DNA of 64,000 bases from the NCBI GenBank assembly GCA_040779345.1, contig JBFONU010000001.1, positions 310,001-374,000 of the forward strand, written 5' to 3'. Positions 62,263 through 64,000 of this stretch are shown piece after piece (position 1 is the first letter of the stretch; each line of letters starts with the position of its first letter). The stretch comes from Thalassotalea_H sp040779345 (lineage in GTDB: Bacteria > Pseudomonadota > Gammaproteobacteria > Enterobacterales > Alteromonadaceae). The position numbers were made by a program, and so were the translations under genes. Under the pieces are notes generated by a model. That model saw only the letters and a list, made by a program, of their open reading frames with translations. It ran no database searches and was not told the DNA's origin.

Positions 62263-64000
62263 ATGCAACTAGTCGCTCATTTAAATCAACTAAAACAAAA
62301 AAAGTTCAGCGCCTTGTCTGGTTTAGGTACACCTTTACTCGTCATGGCAACTTTGGGTATGGTAATTTTACCTATGCCTGCTTTTTTGTTGGATATCTTA
62401 TTTTCTTTTAATATTGCGCTATCATTGGTGGTTTTATTAATCACAGTTTATACCCTCAAACCCTTAGAATTCGGCTCTTTTCCCGCGGTATTATTAATTG
62501 CCACCATTTTACGTTTAGCTCTCAATGTTGCCAGTACACGGGTAGTGTTACTCGAAGGTCATGAAGGGCCTGATGCAGCTGGTAAAGTGATTCAAGCCTT
62601 TGGCTCTGTGGTAATTGGTGGCAACTATGCAGTGGGTTTAGTGGTATTTATCATATTGATCATCATTAACTTTGTTGTTGTGACCAAAGGTGCGGGCAGA
62701 ATTGCAGAAGTAACCGCACGATTTACCTTAGATGCGATGCCGGGTAAACAAATGGCAATAGATGCCGATTTAAATGCTGGCTTTATCAATGCTGATGAAG
62801 CAAGGGAAAGACGTATTGAAGTCACCAGTGAAGCCGACTTTTATGGTTCGATGGATGGTGCGAGTAAATTTGTTAAAGGTGATGCTATTGCCGGGATTTT
62901 AATTCTAGTGATTAATATTGTCGGCGGCTTAGTTATTGGAATGGTTCAGCATGACTTAAACTTTAACAGTGCGGTTGAAATTTATACCTTATTAACTATA
63001 GGTGACGGACTTGTTGCTCAAATCCCAGGTTTATTACTTTCTGTAGGTACTGCGATTGTTGTTACCCGTCAAAATACCAGTGAAGACATGGGTTCACAAG
63101 TTAGTGGACAACTCGGACAAGAAAAGTCACTTTATATTGCGGCTGGTGTTATGTTTATTATGGGGATAGTACCTGGTATGCCTCATATGGCATTTTTATT
63201 GTTTGCCGCATTAATTGCTGGTGGAGCCTTTTTCAGTAGCAAATATAAAGCTGCCAAAGTGATAGATGATGCCAAGCAACAAGAAGCCGCGCAAATAGAA
63301 AATAAACAACAAGAAGCCGAAGTGAAAGACTTAGGTTGGGATGATGTAAACCATGTAGATATTGTCGGTTTAGAGATTGGCTATCGCTTAATTCCTCTGG
63401 TAGATAAATCTCAAGGTGGTGAATTATTAAATCGAATTAAAGGGGTACGTAAAAAGCTTTCACAGGAGTTTGGCTTTTTAGTCCCTGCCGTACATATTCG
63501 CGATAATTTAGATTTAGATCCCAATTCTTATCAAATTTCGTTAATGGGGGTTACTGTAGGTGAAGCTGAAATTCGCCATGATCATGACCTAGCGATCAAC
63601 CCCGGTCAGGTTTATGGCAAGCTTGATGGGATTGCAACTAAAGATCCTGCCTTTGGTTTAGATGCTGTTTGGATAACTCATGCACAACGAGAACAAGCAC
63701 AGGCACTAGGCTATACCGTTGTGGACTCTGCCACAGTACTAGCGACACATCTTAGCCAAATATTAACGAATAATGCTTCGCAATTATTAGGGCATGAAGA
63801 AGTACAGAATATTCTTGATATATTAGGTAAGAACTACCCTAAATTGGTCGAAGGCTTGATCCCAGATGTATTAACCTTAGGCTCAGTTGTTAAAGTGCTA
63901 CAAAACTTAATGAATGAAGGGGTGGCAATTAGGGATATGCGCAGCATAGTGCAAACTCTCGTAGAATATGGTCCTAAGAGTCAAGACCCTGAAGTGTTAA
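62263..64000 (+). CDS. flhA: Export gate protein FlhA (3' end beyond window)
   Basis: FlhA is the large export-gate ring with a cytoplasmic substrate-docking domain. The frame is open from the ATG at 62263 to the end: 579 codons of a usual 690-700. Visible are the membrane helices, LRLALNVASTRVVLLEGHEG, KGAGRIAEVTARFTLDAMPG and QMAIDADLNAGFINADEARE-type sequence (FHIPEP region), and the cytoplasmic VDIVGLEIGYRLIPLVD domain. No strong ribosome binding site precedes it (AAATTAA), although a sigma-54 promoter is close. The C-terminal part lies outside the window. Confidence 0.97.
   Translation, partial: MQLVAHLNQLKQKKFSALSGLGTPLLVMATLGMVILPMPAFLLDILFSFNIALSLVVLLITVYTLKPLEFGSFPAVLLIATILRLALNVASTRVVLLEGHEGPDAAGKVIQAFGSVVIGGNYAVGLVVFIILIIINFVVVTKGAGRIAEVTARFTLDAMPGKQMAIDADLNAGFINADEARERRIEVTSEADFYGSMDGASKFVKGDAIAGILILVINIVGGLVIGMVQHDLNFNSAVEIYTLLTIGDGLVAQIPGLLLSVGTAIVVTRQNTSEDMGSQVSGQLGQEKSLYIAAGVMFIMGIVPGMPHMAFLLFAALIAGGAFFSSKYKAAKVIDDAKQQEAAQIENKQQEAEVKDLGWDDVNHVDIVGLEIGYRLIPLVDKSQGGELLNRIKGVRKKLSQEFGFLVPAVHIRDNLDLDPNSYQISLMGVTVGEAEIRHDHDLAINPGQVYGKLDGIATKDPAFGLDAVWITHAQREQAQALGYTVVDSATVLATHLSQILTNNASQLLGHEEVQNILDILGKNYPKLVEGLIPDVLTLGSVVKVLQNLMNEGVAIRDMRSIVQTLVEYGPKSQDPEVL

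Overview
The window is about 64 kb from a polarly flagellated marine gammaproteobacterium. The low GC look, the flgF-to-flhA gene order, the FlrA/FlrB/FlrC regulators, the glycosylation genes placed between fliD and flrA, and the protein sequences all fit the Colwellia/Thalassotalea branch of Alteromonadales. That assignment is inference from gene content and style, not from a marker gene. No rRNA, tRNA, CRISPR array or insertion sequence was seen.

Layout. (1) 1-7688 (+): flgF-G-H-I-J-K-L, covering distal rod, L and P rings, rod-cap hydrolase and hook-filament junction. (2) 7689-13122: three short flagellin genes, a GNAT acetyltransferase gene on the opposite strand, and flaG. (3) 17466-13181 (-): fliD, fliS, a FliT-like gene and a maf-type glycosyltransferase gene. 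(4) 17863-25776 (+) and 43402-25813 (-): two convergent nonulosonic-acid (pseudaminic/legionaminic-type sugar) modules. They share a similar internal order: class III aminotransferase, PseG-like hydrolase, methyltransferase, NeuB-family synthase, DegT aminotransferase, WbqC. The reverse module also has pseB, pseC, an SpsF-type cytidylyltransferase, an aldo/keto reductase, a PIG-L deacetylase, a second maf gene and two genes that fuse a 2OG-Fe(II) oxygenase-like domain to a GSCFA domain. (5) 43594-48291: a small unknown gene, then flrA, flrB and flrC. (6) 48532-64000 (+): fliE-F-G-H-I-J, fliK-L-M-N-O-P-Q-R-flhB and the first 579 codons of flhA (basal body, C ring, export apparatus).

Regulation visible in the DNA. 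GG-N10-GC sigma-54 promoters stand at the heads of flrB, fliE, fliK and flhA and before the second flagellin gene. Sigma-28 promoters with the exact N11 spacer stand before the first and third flagellin genes and before fliD on the minus strand. This matches the Vibrio-type cascade FlrA (with sigma-54), then FlrB/FlrC (with sigma-54), then FliA: one flagellin is predicted to be made early and the other two late, with the cap operon.

How it fits together. The central island is predicted to make one or more CMP-nonulosonic acids, decorate them (methylation, deacylation, acylation and possibly hydroxylation), and pass them through two Maf proteins to the flagellins. The most unusual parts are the paired oxygenase-GSCFA fusions, one of which has lost its metal-binding residues, a PseG-methyltransferase fusion with an altered PseG motif, and the mirror-like duplication of the sugar modules.
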